A DNA stretch of 64,000 nt from Neodontobutis hainanensis (lineage: Eukaryota > Chordata > Actinopteri > Gobiiformes > Odontobutidae): NCBI GenBank assembly GCA_024349245.1, contig JALDNG010000015.1, positions 18,010,328-18,074,327 on the forward strand, in the 5' to 3' direction. Of this stretch, positions 1 through 10,459 are shown piece after piece; position 1 is the first letter of the stretch, and each line of letters opens with the position of its first letter. Both the position numbers and the translations under genes were made by a program. The notes beneath the pieces were generated by a model. It saw only the letters and a list, made by a program, of their open reading frames with translations. It did not search any database and was not told where the DNA came from.

Positions 1-1920
1 TTTAGCACTTTGATTGAATGGTTTATCACGGTCGACCAGTAACCAAACTGATGTGTGAAACAACTAGAGTGCTCAAACTCTGCAGGCAGACTCAATGTGT
101 TGATGGCTGGCAGCATCAGACCAATGGCAGTAAGCAGTTAAAGACATTTCAATAAGACTTCAGTCTAAATGGCTGAAAAATCATCAATATGGTCTTTAGC
201 ACTTTGATTGAATGGTTTATCACGTCCGATCCAGAGGCAGCGCAGTAACCAAACTGATGTGTTGAGGGCCGGCAGCATCAGACCAACGGCAGTAAGCAGT
301 TAAAGACATTTCAATAAGACTTCAGTCTAAAGTGGCTGAAAAATCATCAATATGGTCTTTAGCACTTTGATTGAATGGTTTATCATGTTCACCCAGAGGC
401 AGCGCAGTAACCAAACTGATGTGTGAAACAACTAGAGTGCTCAAACTCTGCAGGCAGACTCAATGTGTTGATGGCGGCAGCATCAGACCAATGGCAGTAA
501 GCAGTTAAAGACATTTCAATAAGACTTCAGTCTAAATGGCTGAAAAATCATCAATATGGTCTTTAGCACTTTGATTGAATGGTTTATCACGGTCGACCAG
601 AGGCAGCGCAGTAACCAAACTGATGTGTGAAACAACTAAGGTCCTCAAACTCTGCAGGCAGACTCAAGTCATGGTTGACATAACACGTACTAAGTTTGGT
701 TAGAATATATTAAAGCATTGCAGAGATATAGCCCGACTTTTATTTTTGTGCGCATTAAGTTGATTTCATTTGCGGTATTCGACAACGGTTTGACTAATCA
801 ACTTAATTCTCATAACTCTTTGTCAGCATGGTCTGAAGATGTTATGATTCAATTTTGGTAAAAATTGACAAACGGTGTGGGAGGAGTTCGAAAAAGTAGG
901 TTTTTAAAGAAAGACAACATGGCAAACAGGAAGTTTGGCGAATAGGACATATTTGTTATCTGTGCTCTCGGCTTGATCCAGTGAACACAATAAGAGCATT
1001 TGTTTTACAATAGGTTAACGGAATCAAAAGTTATTAGCATATTTGTGAATGTGGTTATACCTTTTGACCACAAGGTGGCGCTGCTCCAAAACCTTTTGAG
1101 TACCTTCAGGGCTTGATGCGAAGACGCATACCAAGTTTCATAATGATGCGGCAATGCGTTCAAAAATATAGCACTTTTGACAATATTCATAATGGCCGAC
1201 TCTCAAAATGGCCGATATGGGAAAATTTGGTATTGCAGGACTCGGCATGACGCACTGAATCTAAAGAGACCAGTTTTATGATTTTTGGCAAAAGCGTTCA
1301 GAAGATATAAGCAAATAATTCACTTTTTATATCTCCTGACCAGTAGGAGGCGCTGTGCACCAAAACTCTGCAGGCATCCTCAAATCATGGTTGCCATAAC
1401 ACGTACTAAGTTTGGTTGGAATATGTTAAAGCATTGCAGAGATATACCCCGACATTTAATTTTTATGCGCACTAAGTCGAATTTATTTGCGCGGTATTTG
1501 ACAACGGTTTGAAGAATCAACTTTATTCTCATAACTTTTAGTCAGCATAATCTGAAGATGATCTGGTTCAATTTTCGTGAAAATCGGGGCTACGGCCTAG
1601 GAGGAGTTCACAAAAGTACGTTTTTAGAAAATTCAAAATGGCGGAAAAACTATCATGGCGGAAAATGACGTCATAGGGTGCAATCGAATCGGCATGAGCT
1701 AAGGAATCAGAGGAAAAAGAATTTTAATTCTAGGCCTTACGGTTCAAAAGTTATTAACATAAACATAAGTCCGACTTTGGACAGTTGGTGGCGCTAGAGG
1801 ATTAAGGTAGACACTTCAGATTGGTTAGGATGACAGCTCACACTGTCCACTATTAGTGTACCAAATTTCACAACTTTTTAGCATACGGTTCTATGGGCTG
1901 CCATAGACTTACATTGCAGG

Positions 1921-1951
<31 letters not shown>

Positions 1952-2004
1952 GAAATCTAACGAATACAATAGGGTCTACGCACTTCGGTGCTTGGCCCCT
2001 AATA
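1..2004 (+). repeat. Macrosatellite unit 1 (5'-truncated by window edge)
   Basis: Enters inside the sub-repeat zone, with sub-repeat starts at 1, 195, 358 and 562. It has no 63-codon ORF block. Module A starts near 646, module B near 1361, (TAA)n lies near 1920-1951, and a 3' module ends in CTAA at 1999-2002. It carries variants shared with the last unit (28), for example GACGCATACC near 1125 and TGACCAGTAGGAGGCGCTG near 1338. Confidence 0.93.
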
Positions 2005-2010
2005 AATATA

Positions 2011-2039
2011 GCTGCAAGCAGCCATGACGGGCCAAGCAC
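2011..2039 (+). other. Unit 5' end: hairpin and short terminal inverted repeat
   Basis: GCTGC-AA-GCAGC (2011-2022) is a perfect 5-bp stem with a 2-base loop just after the (TAA)n/AAATATA junction. It is followed by GGGCCAAGCAC (2029-2039), whose exact reverse complement GTGCTTGGCCC closes the previous unit's 3' module (1988-1998). So a unit with a 3' module is bracketed by an 11-bp inverted repeat. The pair recurs at most unit junctions (for example 4268-4296, 33,743-33,771 and 41,391-41,420). Confidence 0.85.
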
Positions 2040-2040
2040 T

Positions 2041-2620
2041 AGGCGGCATTCAATCTCATGCCGACATAGCGGCAGCATCAGACCAACGGCAGTAAGCATA
2101 TAAAGAAATTTCAATAAGACTTCAGTCTAAATGGCTGAAAAATCATCAATACGGTCTTTAGCACTTTGATTGAATGGTTTATCACGGTCGACCAGTAACC
2201 AAACTGATGTGTGAAACAACTAGAGTGCTCAAACTCTGCAGGCAGACTCAATGTGTTGATGGCGGCAGCATCAGACCAATGGCAGTAAGCATCTAAAGAC
2301 ATTTCAGTAAGACTTCAGTCTAAATGGCCAAAAATCATCAATACGGTCTTTAGCACTTTGATTTAATGGTTTATCACGTCAATCCAGAGGCAGCGCTGTA
2401 ACCAAACTGATGTGTGAAACAACTAAGGTCCTCAAACTCTGCAGGCAGACTCAATGTGTTGATGGCTGGCACCATCAGACCAATGGCAGTAAGCATCTAA
2501 AGACATTTCAGTAAGATTTCAGTCTAAAAAGTCTTATTGAAATGTCTTTAGATGCTCACTGCCGTTGGTCTGATGCTGCCGGCTATATGTCGGCATGAGC
2601 TTTAATGCTCAAAACGTTAT
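2041..2620 (+). repeat. Inverted-arm cassette enclosing ~190-bp tandem sub-repeats
   Basis: The segment starting near 2041 (GGCATTCAATCTCATGCCGA) and running to about 2130 reappears as its reverse complement at about 2522-2616, giving long imperfect inverted arms of about 90 bp. Between them lie tandem sub-repeats of about 190-200 bp, each carrying TTTAGCACTTTGATTGAATG, CAAACTCTGCAGGCAGACTC and GGCAGCATCAGACCAA. Sub-repeat number varies from one to four between units and explains part of the length variation. Confidence 0.85.
2467..2580. repeat. Palindrome with ~50-bp arms (one per long-type unit)
   Basis: Arm 1 (about 2467-2515) and arm 2 (about 2530-2580) are reverse complements with about five mismatches, separated by about 14 bases, so the DNA or a transcript could form a long hairpin. 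The same structure is seen in units 3, 7, 8, 10, 11, 14-16, 19, 20, 26 and 27. Short-type units (9, 13, 21, 22) lack the inverted arm. Confidence 0.88.
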
Positions 2621-2808
2621 ACAGTATGTTTAGACAGTTTACAACTTAAATTGTGAAAAACTAAATCGGCAGTTCTAACAAAACCAAGACTACTCAAATG
2701 CCCAGGTAACAGCATCGCTAATGGTCCAGCTCCTATGTAATACGTTATGTTATGTAATTCCCTATTTTCTAAGACTCTTGGCAGTCTCAGAAATGCCCAG
2801 TAAGCCAT
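2617..2808 (-). other. 63-codon minus-strand ORF in the satellite unit (unknown, possibly noncoding)
   Basis: An ATG-initiated ORF of 63 codons on the minus strand begins MAYWAFLRLP and ends CKLSKHTV. It lies in an about 200-bp block found only in long-type units. Intact copies are at 2617, 4666, 15121, 19018, 21264, 27739, 29921, 32100, 37566, 39747 and 53894 (each 192 bp). Ten are identical in protein and the 27,739 copy has two changes. Broken copies lie in units 4, 7, 12, 18, 24 and 26. I recognise no domain, signal peptide or clear membrane helix. DNA-level identity from array homogenisation could keep the frame open without selection, so coding status is unproven. Confidence 0.35.
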
Positions 2809-3323
2809 CTATGGTCTTTAGCACTTTGATTGAATGGTTTATCACGGTCGACCTAGAGGCAGCGCAGTAACCAAACTGATGTGTGAAACAACTAAAGTCC
2901 TCAAACTCTGCAGGCAGACTCAAGTCATGGTTGCCATAACAATTACTAAGTTTGGTTAGAAAATATTAAAGCATTGCAGAGATATAGCCCGACTTTCATT
3001 TTTGAGCGCATTAAGTCAAATTCATTTGCACGGTATTCGCAAACGGTTTGACTAATCAACTTAATTCTCATAACTCTTTGTCAGCATGGTCTGAAGATGT
3101 TATGATTCAATTTTGGTAAAAATCGGACAAACGGTGTGGGAGGAGTTCAAAAAGTAGGTTTTCGGAAAAAAACAACATGGCAAACAGGACGTTTGTCCGA
3201 ATAGGACATATTTGTTATCTGTGCTCTCGGCTTGATCCAGTGAACACATTAAGACCATTTGTTTTACAATAGGGTAACGTAATAAAAGTTATTAGCATAT
3301 TTATTGATTTGGGTTATAACTTT

Positions 3324-3342
3324 TGACCACAAGGTGGCGCTG
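3324..3342 (+). promoter_or_regulatory. CTCF-like motif M1 (recurs in nearly every unit)
   Basis: TGACCACAAGGTGGCGCTG matches the commonly quoted vertebrate CTCF consensus YGRCCASYAGRKGGCRSYV at 18 of 19 positions by eye. It recurs in the same orientation, for example at 56,590-56,608. Some copies are damaged: units 4, 12, 16 and 20 lose bases in the AAGGTGG core, and units 15 and 19 lack one base. Binding is inferred only from the motif. Confidence 0.6.
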
Positions 3343-3594
3343 CCCCAAAACTTTTGAGTGCCTTCAGGGCTTGGTCCCAAGACACATACCAAGTTTCATA
3401 ATGATGCGGCAATGCGTTCAAAAAATATAGCACTTTTGACAATATTCATAATGGCCGACTCTCAAAATGGCGATATGGGAAAATTTGGTATCGCAGGACT
3501 CGGCATGACGCACTGAATCTAAAGAGACCAGTTTTATGATTTTTGGCAAAAGCGTTCAGAAGATATAAGCAAATAATTCACTTTTTATATCTCC

Positions 3595-3613
3595 TGACCA
3601 CTAGGAGGCGCTG
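3595..3613 (+). promoter_or_regulatory. CTCF-like motif M2 (recurs in nearly every unit)
   Basis: TGACCACTAGGAGGCGCTG matches the CTCF consensus at 18 of 19 positions (A instead of K at position 12). It sits 271 bp after M1 in this unit and has the same orientation. It is intact in most units. In units 1 and 28 it reads TGACCAGTAGGAGGCGCTG, still 18 of 19. Unit 17 has lost it by deletion. Confidence 0.6.
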
Positions 3614-3892
3614 CGCCAAAACTCTGCAGGCATCCTCAAAACATGGTTGCCATAACACGTACTAAGTTTGGTTGGAATATGTTAAAGCATTGCAGAGATA
3701 TACCCCAACATTTATTTTTGTGCGCACTAAGTCGAATTCATTTGCGCGGTATTCGACAACGGTTTGAAGAATCAACTTTATTCTCATAACTTTTAGTCAG
3801 CATAGTCTGAAGAAGATCTGGTTCAATTTTCATAAAAATCGGGGCTACGGCCTAGGAGGAGTTCGCAAAAGTACGTTTTTAGAAAATTCAAA

Positions 3893-3928
3893 ATGGCGGA
3901 AAAACTATCATGGCGGAAAATGACGTCA
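3893..3928 (+). promoter_or_regulatory. YY1-like ATGGCGG doublet and CRE palindrome (recurs per unit)
   Basis: Two ATGGCGG motifs (3893-3899 and 3910-3916) lie just before a perfect TGACGTCA (3921-3928). AAnATGGCGG is the core associated with YY1, and TGACGTCA is the palindromic CREB/ATF site. The block recurs almost unchanged in the units; in units 14 and 28 the CRE reads TGACGTCAG rather than TGACGTCAT, core intact. Protein binding is inference. Confidence 0.5.
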
Positions 3929-4033
3929 TAGGGTGCACTCGAATCGGCATGAGCTAAGGAATCAGAGGAAAAAAGAATTTTAATTCTAGGTCTTACGGTT
4001 CAAAAGTTATTAACATAAACATAAGTCCGACTT

Positions 4034-4052
4034 TGGACAGTTGGTGGCGCTA
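4034..4052 (+). promoter_or_regulatory. CTCF-like motif M3 (recurs in nearly every unit)
   Basis: TGGACAGTTGGTGGCGCTA matches the CTCF consensus at 17 of 19 positions, 439 bp after M2 and in the same orientation. It is the best conserved of the three and is also present in the deletion unit 17. Confidence 0.5.
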
Positions 4053-4176
4053 GAGGATTAAGGTAGACACTTCAGATTGGTTAGGATGACAGCTCACACT
4101 GTCCACTATTAGTGTACCAAATTTCACAACTTTTTAGCATACGGTTCTATGGGCTGCCATAGACTTACATTGCAGG

Positions 4177-4206
<30 letters not shown>
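4177..4206 (+). repeat. (TAA)n microsatellite of unit 2
   Basis: A run of TAA triplets at the junction between module B and the 3' module. An equivalent tract of roughly 4-11 triplets marks the end of essentially every unit: near 1920, 6227, 8473, 10,403, 12,251, 14,437, 16,677, 18,388, 20,577, 22,823, 25,203, 26,924, 29,299, 31,480, 33,654, 34,736, 36,943, 39,124, 41,299, 43,090, 44,868, 46,720, 48,890, 51,046, 53,205, 55,450 and 57,446. Confidence 0.95.
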
Positions 4207-4207
<1 letters not shown>

Positions 4208-4259
4208 GAAATCTAACGAATACAATAGGGTCTACGCACCTTCGGTGCTTGGCCCCTAA
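4205..4259 (+). repeat. Unit 3' module with hairpin and CTAA terminus
   Basis: AAGAAATCTAACGAATACAA leads to the hairpin GCACC-TTC-GGTGC (4236-4248), seven bases, then CTAA (4256-4259) followed by T. A hairpin a few bases upstream of a CTRR end next to T resembles a Helitron 3' terminus. The module is present one or more times at the ends of units 1-3, 5, 7, 10, 11, 16, 20-22, 24-26 and 28, and is missing where (TAA)n joins AAATATAGCTGC directly. Confidence 0.6.
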
Positions 4260-4260
4260 T

Positions 4261-6405
4261 AAATATAGCTGCAAGCAGCCATGACGGGCCAAGCACTAGG
4301 CGGCATTCAATCTCATGCCGACATAGCCGGCAGCATCAGACCAACGGCAGTAAGCATATAAAGAAATTTCAATAAGACTTCAGTCTAAATGGCTGAAAAA
4401 TCATCAATACGGTCTTTAGCACTTTGATTGAATGGTTTATCACGGTCGACCAGTAACCAAACTGATGTGTGAAACAACTAGAGTGCTCAAACTCTGCAGG
4501 CAGACTCAATGTGTTGATGGCGGCAGCATCAGACCAATGGCAGTAAGCATCTAAAGACATTTCAGTAAGATTTCAGTCTAAAAAGTCTTATTGAAATGTC
4601 TTTAGATGCTCACTGCGTTGGTCTGATGCTGCCTTATGTCGGCATGAGCTTTAATGCTCAAAACGTTATACAGTATGTTTAGACAGTTTACAACTTAAAT
4701 TGTGAAAAACTAAATCGGCAGTTCTAACAAAACCAAGACTACTCAAATGCCCAGGTAACAGCATCGCTAATGGTCCAGCTCCTATGTAATACGTTATGTT
4801 ATGTAATTCCCTATTTTCTAAGACTCTTGGCAGTCTCAGAAATGCCCAGTAAGCCATCTATGGTCTTTAGCACTTTGATTGAATGGTTTATCACGGTCGA
4901 CCTAGAGGCAGCGCAGTAACCAAACTGATGTGTGAAACAACTAAAGTCCTCAAACTCTGCAGGCAGACTCAAGTCATGGTTGCCATAACAATTACTAAGT
5001 TTGGTTAGAAAATATTAAAGCATTGCAGAGATATAGCCCGACTTTCATTTTTGAGCGCATTAAGTCAAATTCATTTGCACGGTATTCGCAAACGGTTTGA
5101 CTAATCAACTTAATTCTCATAACTCTTTGTCAGCATGGTCTGAAGATGTTATGATTCAATTTTGGTAAAAATCGGACAAACGGTGTGGGAGGAGTTCGAA
5201 AAGTAGGTTTTCGGAAAAAAACAACATGGCAAACAGGACGTTTGTCCAAATAGGACATATTTGTTATCTGTGCTCTCGGCTTGATCCAGTGAACACATTA
5301 AGACCATTTGTTTTACAATAGGGTAACGTAATAAAAAGTTATTAGCATATTTATTGATTTGGGTTATAACTTTTGACCACAAGGTGGCGCTGCCCCAAAA
5401 CTTTTTGAGTGCCTTCAGGGCTTGGTCGAAGACACATACCAAGTTTCATAATGATGCGGCAATGCGTTCAAAAAATATAGCACTTTTGACAATATTCATA
5501 ATGGCGACTCTCAAAATGGCGATATGGGAAAATTTGGTATCGCAGGACTCGGCATGACGCACTGAATCTAAAGAGACCAGTTTTATGATTTTTGGCAAAA
5601 GCGTTCAGAAGATATAAGCAAATAATTCACTTTTTATATCTCCTGACCACTAGGAGGCGCTGCGCCAAAACTCTGCAGGCATCCTCAAAACATGGTTGCC
5701 ATAACACGTACTAAGTTTGGTTGGAATATGTTAAAGCATTGCAGAGATATACCCCAACATTTATTTTTGTGCGCACTAAGTCGAATTCATTTGCGCGGTA
5801 TTCGACAACGGTTTGAAGAATCAACTTTATTCTCATAACTTTTAGTCAGCATAGTCTGAAGAAGATCTGGTTCAATTTTCATAAAAATCGGGGCTACGGC
5901 CTAGGAGGAGTTCGCAAAAGTACGTTTTTAGAAAATTCAAAATGGCGGAAAAACTATCATGGCGGAAAATGACGTCATAGGGTGCACTCGAATCGGCATG
6001 AGCTAAGGAATCAGAGGAAAAAGAATTTTAATTCTAGGTCTTACGGTTCAAAAGTTATTAACATAAACATAAGTCCGACTTTGGACAGTTGGTGGCGCTA
6101 GAGGATTAAGGTAGACACTTCAGATTGGTTAGGATGACAGCTCACACTGTCCACTATTAGTGTACCAAATTTCACAACTTTTTAGCATACGGTTCTATGG
6201 GCTGCCATAGACTTACATTGCAGGATAATAATAATAATAATAATAATAAGAAATCTAACTTGAATACAATAGGGTCACGCACCTTGGTGCTTGGCCCCTA
6301 ATAAGAAATCTAACGAATACAATAGGGTCTCGCACCTTCGGTGCTTGGCCCCTAATAATAAGAAATCTAACTTAATTCAATGGGTTCACGCATTCGTGCT
6401 TGGCT
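4261..6405 (+). repeat. Macrosatellite unit 3
   Basis: Long type with an intact 63-codon ORF copy at 4666-4857. Its 3' module is present three times in tandem (about 6237-6405), the last copy degenerate. It is almost identical to unit 2 across modules A and B. Confidence 0.93.
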
Positions 6406-8486
6406 AAATATAGCTGCAAGCAGCAATGACGGGCCAAGCACAAGGCCGGCATTAAACCTCATGCCGACATGGCGGCAGCATCAGACCAACGGCAGTAAGC
6501 ATATAAAGAAATTTCAATAAGACTTCAGTCTAAATGGCTGAAAAATCATCAATACGGTCTTTAGCACTTTGATTGAATGGTTTATCACGGTCGACCAGTA
6601 ACCAAACTGATGTGTGAAACAACTAGAGTGCTCAAACTCTGCAGGCAGACTCAATGTGTTGATGGCGGCAGCATCAGACCAATGGCAGTAAGCAGTTAAA
6701 GACATTTCAATAAGACTTCAGTCTAAATGGCAAAAAATCATCAATACGGTCTTTAGCACTTTGATTGAATGGTTTATCACGCAATCGAGTAACCAAACTG
6801 ATGTGTGAAACAACTAAGTCCTCAAACTCTGCAGGCAGACTCAATGTGTTGATGGCAGCATCAGACCAATGGCAGTAAGCATCTAAAGACATTTCAGTAA
6901 GATTTCAGTCTAAAAAGTCTTATTGAAATGTCTTTGATGTTTCAATATGCTGATGCTTTGCATTTAATGAGCTTTAATGCTCAAAAGTTATACAGTATGT
7001 TTAGACAGTTTACAACTATTGTGAAAAACTAAATCGGCAGTTCTAACAAAACCAAGACTACTCAAATGCCCAGAACAGCATCGCTAATGGTCCAGCTTAA
7101 GTAATACGTTATATGTAATTCCATTTCTAAGACTCTTGGCAGTCTCAGAAATGGCCCAGTAAAATCTATGGTCTTTAGCACTTTGATTGAATGGTTTATC
7201 ACGGTCGACCTAGAGGCAGCGCAGTAACCAAACTGATGTGTGAAACAACTAAAGTCCTCAAACTCTGCAGGCAGACTCAAGTCATGGTTGCCATAACAAT
7301 TACTAAGTTTGGTTAGAAAATATTAAAGCATTGCAGAGATATAGCCTGACTTTAATTTTTGCATTAAGTCAAATTCATTTGCGCGTATTCGAAAACGGTT
7401 TGACTAATCAACTTTCTTTTAATAACTTTTGTCAGCATGGTCTGAAGATGTTATGATTCAATTTTGGTAAAAATCGGACAAACGGTGTGGGAGGAGTTCG
7501 AAAAAGTAGGTTTTAGAAAACAACATGGCAAACAGGATCTGTCGAATAGGACATATTTGTTATCTGTGCTCTCGGCTTGATCCAGTGAACACATTAAGAC
7601 CATTTGTTTTACAATAGGGTAACGTAATCAAAGTTATTAGCATATTTATTGATTTGGGTTATAACTTTTGACCACAAATGGCGCTGCTCAAAACTTTTGA
7701 GTACCTTCAGGGCTTGGATCGAAGACATACCAAGTTTCATAATGATGCGGCAATGCGTTCAAAAAATATAGCACTTTTTGACAATATTCATAATGGCGAC
7801 TCTCAAAATGGCGATATGGGAAAATTTGATCGCAGGACTCGGCATGGAGCACTGAATCTAAAGAGACCAGTTTTATGATTTTTGGCAAAAGCGTTCAGAA
7901 GATATAAGCAAATAATTCACTTTTTATATCTCTGACCACTGAGGCGCTGCTGCCAAAACTCTGCAGGCATCCTCAAAACATGGTTGCCATAACACGTACT
8001 AAGTTTGGTTAGAATATGTTAAAGCATTGCAGAGATATAGCCTGACTTTCATTTTTATGCACATTAAGTCAATTTTATTTGCGCGGTATTCGAAAACGGT
8101 TTGACGAATCAACTTTCTTTTAATAACTTTTGTCAGCATAGTCTGAAGATGATCTGGTTCAATTTTCGTGATAATCGGACAAACGGCCTAGGAGGAGTTC
8201 GCAAAAGTACATTTTTAGAAAATTCAAAATGGCGGAAAAACTATCATGGCGGAAAATGACGTCATAGGGTGCAATCGAATCGTCATGAGCTAAGGAATCA
8301 GAGGAAAAAGAATTTTAATTCTAGGCCTTACGGTTCAAAAGTTATTAACATAAACATAAGTCCGACTTTGGACAGTTGGTGGCGCTAGAGGATTAAGGTA
8401 GACATTAGTGTACCAAATTTCACAACTTTTTAGCATACGGTTCTATGGGCTGCCATAGACTTACATTGCAGGATAATAATAATAAT
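6406..8486 (+). repeat. Macrosatellite unit 4 (degenerate long type)
   Basis: All blocks are present, but many short deletions affect the ORF block (about 6990-7170, frame lost) and M1 (near 7670). There is no 3' module; a short (TAA)n joins unit 5. Confidence 0.92.
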
Positions 8487-10459
8487 AAATATAGCTGCAA
8501 GCAGCAATGACGGGGCCAAGCACTAGGCCGGCATTCAATCTCATGCCGACATAGCCGGCAGCATCAGACCAACGGCAGTAAGCAGTTAAAGACATTTCAA
8601 TAAGACTTCAGTCTAAATGGCTGAAAAATCATCAATACGGTCTTTAGCACTTTGATTGAATGGTTTATCACGGTCGACCAGTAACCAAACTGATGTGTGA
8701 AACAACTAGAGTGCTCAAACTCTGCAGGCAGACTCAATGTGTTGATGGCCGGCAGCATCAGACCAATGGCAGTAAGCAGTTAAAGACATTTCAATAAGAC
8801 TTCAGTCTAAATGGCTGAAAAATCATCAATATGGTCTTTAGCACTTTGATTGAATGGTTTATCACGTCGACCTAGAGGCAGCGCTGTAACCAAACTGATG
8901 TGTGAAACAACTAGAGTGCTCAAACTCTGCAGGCAGACTCAATGTGTTGATGGCTGGCAGCATCAGACCAATGGCAGTAAGCAGTTAAAGACATTTCAAT
9001 AAGACTTTAGTCTAAATGGCTGAAAAATCATCAATACGGTCTTTAGCACTTTGATTGAATGGTTTATCACGGTCGACCTAGAGGCAGCGCAGTAACCAAA
9101 CTGATGTGTGAAACAACTAAAGTCCTCAAACTCTGCAGGCAGACTCAAGTCATGGTTGCCATAACAATTACTAAGTTTGGTTAGAAAATATTAAAGCATT
9201 GCAGAGATATAGCCTGACTTTTATTTTTGTGCGCACTAAGTTGATTTCATTTGCGCAGTATTCGAAAACGGTTTGACGAATCAACTTTCTTTTAATAACT
9301 TTTTGTCAGCATAGTCTGAAGATGATCTGGTTCAATTTTGGTGAAAATCGGACAAACGGTGTGGGAGGAGTTCGAAAAAGTAGGTTTTTGAAAACAACAT
9401 GGCAAACAGGACGTTTGTCCGAATAGGACATATTTGTTATCTGTGCTCTCGGCTTGATCCAGTGAACACATTAAGACCATTTGTTTTACAATAGGTTAAC
9501 GTAATAAAAAGTTATTAGCATATTTATTGATTTGGGTTATAACTTTTGACCACAAGGTGGCGCTGCCCCAAAACTTTTTGAGTACCTTCAGGGCTTGGTC
9601 CCGAAGACACATACCAAGTTTCATAATGATGCAGCAATGCGTTCAAAAAATATAGCACTTTTTGACAATATTCATAATGGCCGACTCTCAAAATGGCGAT
9701 ATGGGAAAATTTGGTATCGCAGGACTCGGCATGACGCACTGAATCTAAAGAGACCAGTTTTATGATTTTTGGCAAAAGCGTTCAGAAGATATAAGCAAAT
9801 AATTCACTTTTTATATCTCCTGACCACTAGGAGGCGCTGCGCCAAAACTCTGCAGGCATCCTCAAATCTTATGGTTGCCATAACATGTACTAAGTTTGGT
9901 TGGAATATGTTAAAGCATTGCAGAGATATAGCCTGACTTTCATTTTTATGCGCACTAAGTCAATTTATTTGCGGTATTTGACAAGCGGTTTGAAGAATCA
10001 ACTTTCTTTTAATAACTTTTAGTCAGCATAGTCTGAAGATGATCTGGTTCAATTTTCGTGATAATCGGACAAACGGCCTAGGAGGAGTTCGCAAAAGTAC
10101 GTTTTTAGAAAATTCAAAATGGCGGAAAAACTATCATGGCGGAAAATGACGTCATAGGGTGCAATCGAATCGTCATGAGCTAAGGAATCAGAGGAAAAAG
10201 AATTTTAATTCTAGGCCTTACGGTTCAAAAGTTATTAACATAAACATAAGTCCGACTTTGGACAGTTGGTGGCGCTAGAGGGATTAAGGTAGACACTTCA
10301 GATTGGTTAGGATGACAGCTCACACTGTCCACTATTAGTGTACCAAATTTCACAACTTTTTAGCATACGGTTCTATGGCCTGCCATAGACTTACATTGCA
10401 GGATAATAATAATAATAATAATAAGAAATCTAACGAATACAATAGGGGCTACGCACCCT
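8487..10459 (+). repeat. Macrosatellite unit 5 (short type)
   Basis: Contains several tandem sub-repeats but no inverted arm or ORF block. Module A starts near 9127. A partial 3' module (about 10,424-10,459) ends abruptly, joined to the interior of the next unit. Confidence 0.92.

Larger units (their letters stand above)
2904..3617 (+). repeat. Module A (first copy of the internal duplication)
   Basis: Starts at CAAACTCTGCAGGCAGACTC and runs to the start of module B. It is a diverged paralogue of B: both have, in order, TCTGCAGGCA, TACTAAGTTTGGTT, AAAGCATTGCAGAGATATA, an AACGGTTTGA segment, GGAGGAGTTCG, AAAAGTTATTA and a GGTGGCGCT motif. It contains the first CTCF-like motif (3324-3342), and the second overlaps its end (3595-3613). 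No ORF of note. Confidence 0.85.
3618..4176 (+). repeat. Module B (second copy of the internal duplication)
   Basis: Begins at CAAAACTCTGCAGGCATCCT, parallel to module A, and ends at the (TAA)n tract. It holds the two ATGGCGG motifs, the CRE palindrome and the third CTCF-like motif. Its distal half (about 3888-4170) is the best conserved part of the unit, with fewer indels between units than the sub-repeat zone. Confidence 0.85.
2005..4260 (+). repeat. Macrosatellite unit 2 (reference unit for sub-features)
   Basis: A complete long-type unit of 2,256 bp. It holds the 5' hairpin, sub-repeats, palindrome, intact 63-codon ORF (2617-2808), modules A and B, (TAA)n at 4177-4206 and a complete 3' module ending in CTAA at 4256-4259. 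The sub-elements are annotated here once and recur in other units. Confidence 0.95.

Noticed and set aside
1..660. CRISPR-like array of sub-repeats
   Set aside because: Repeats are about 190-200 bp with no unique spacers, in a vertebrate genomic context.
2340..2410. A fourth CTCF-like site at the AGAGGCAGCGCAG/CTG words of the sub-repeats
   Set aside because: Aligned in both orientations, too many core positions mismatch the consensus.
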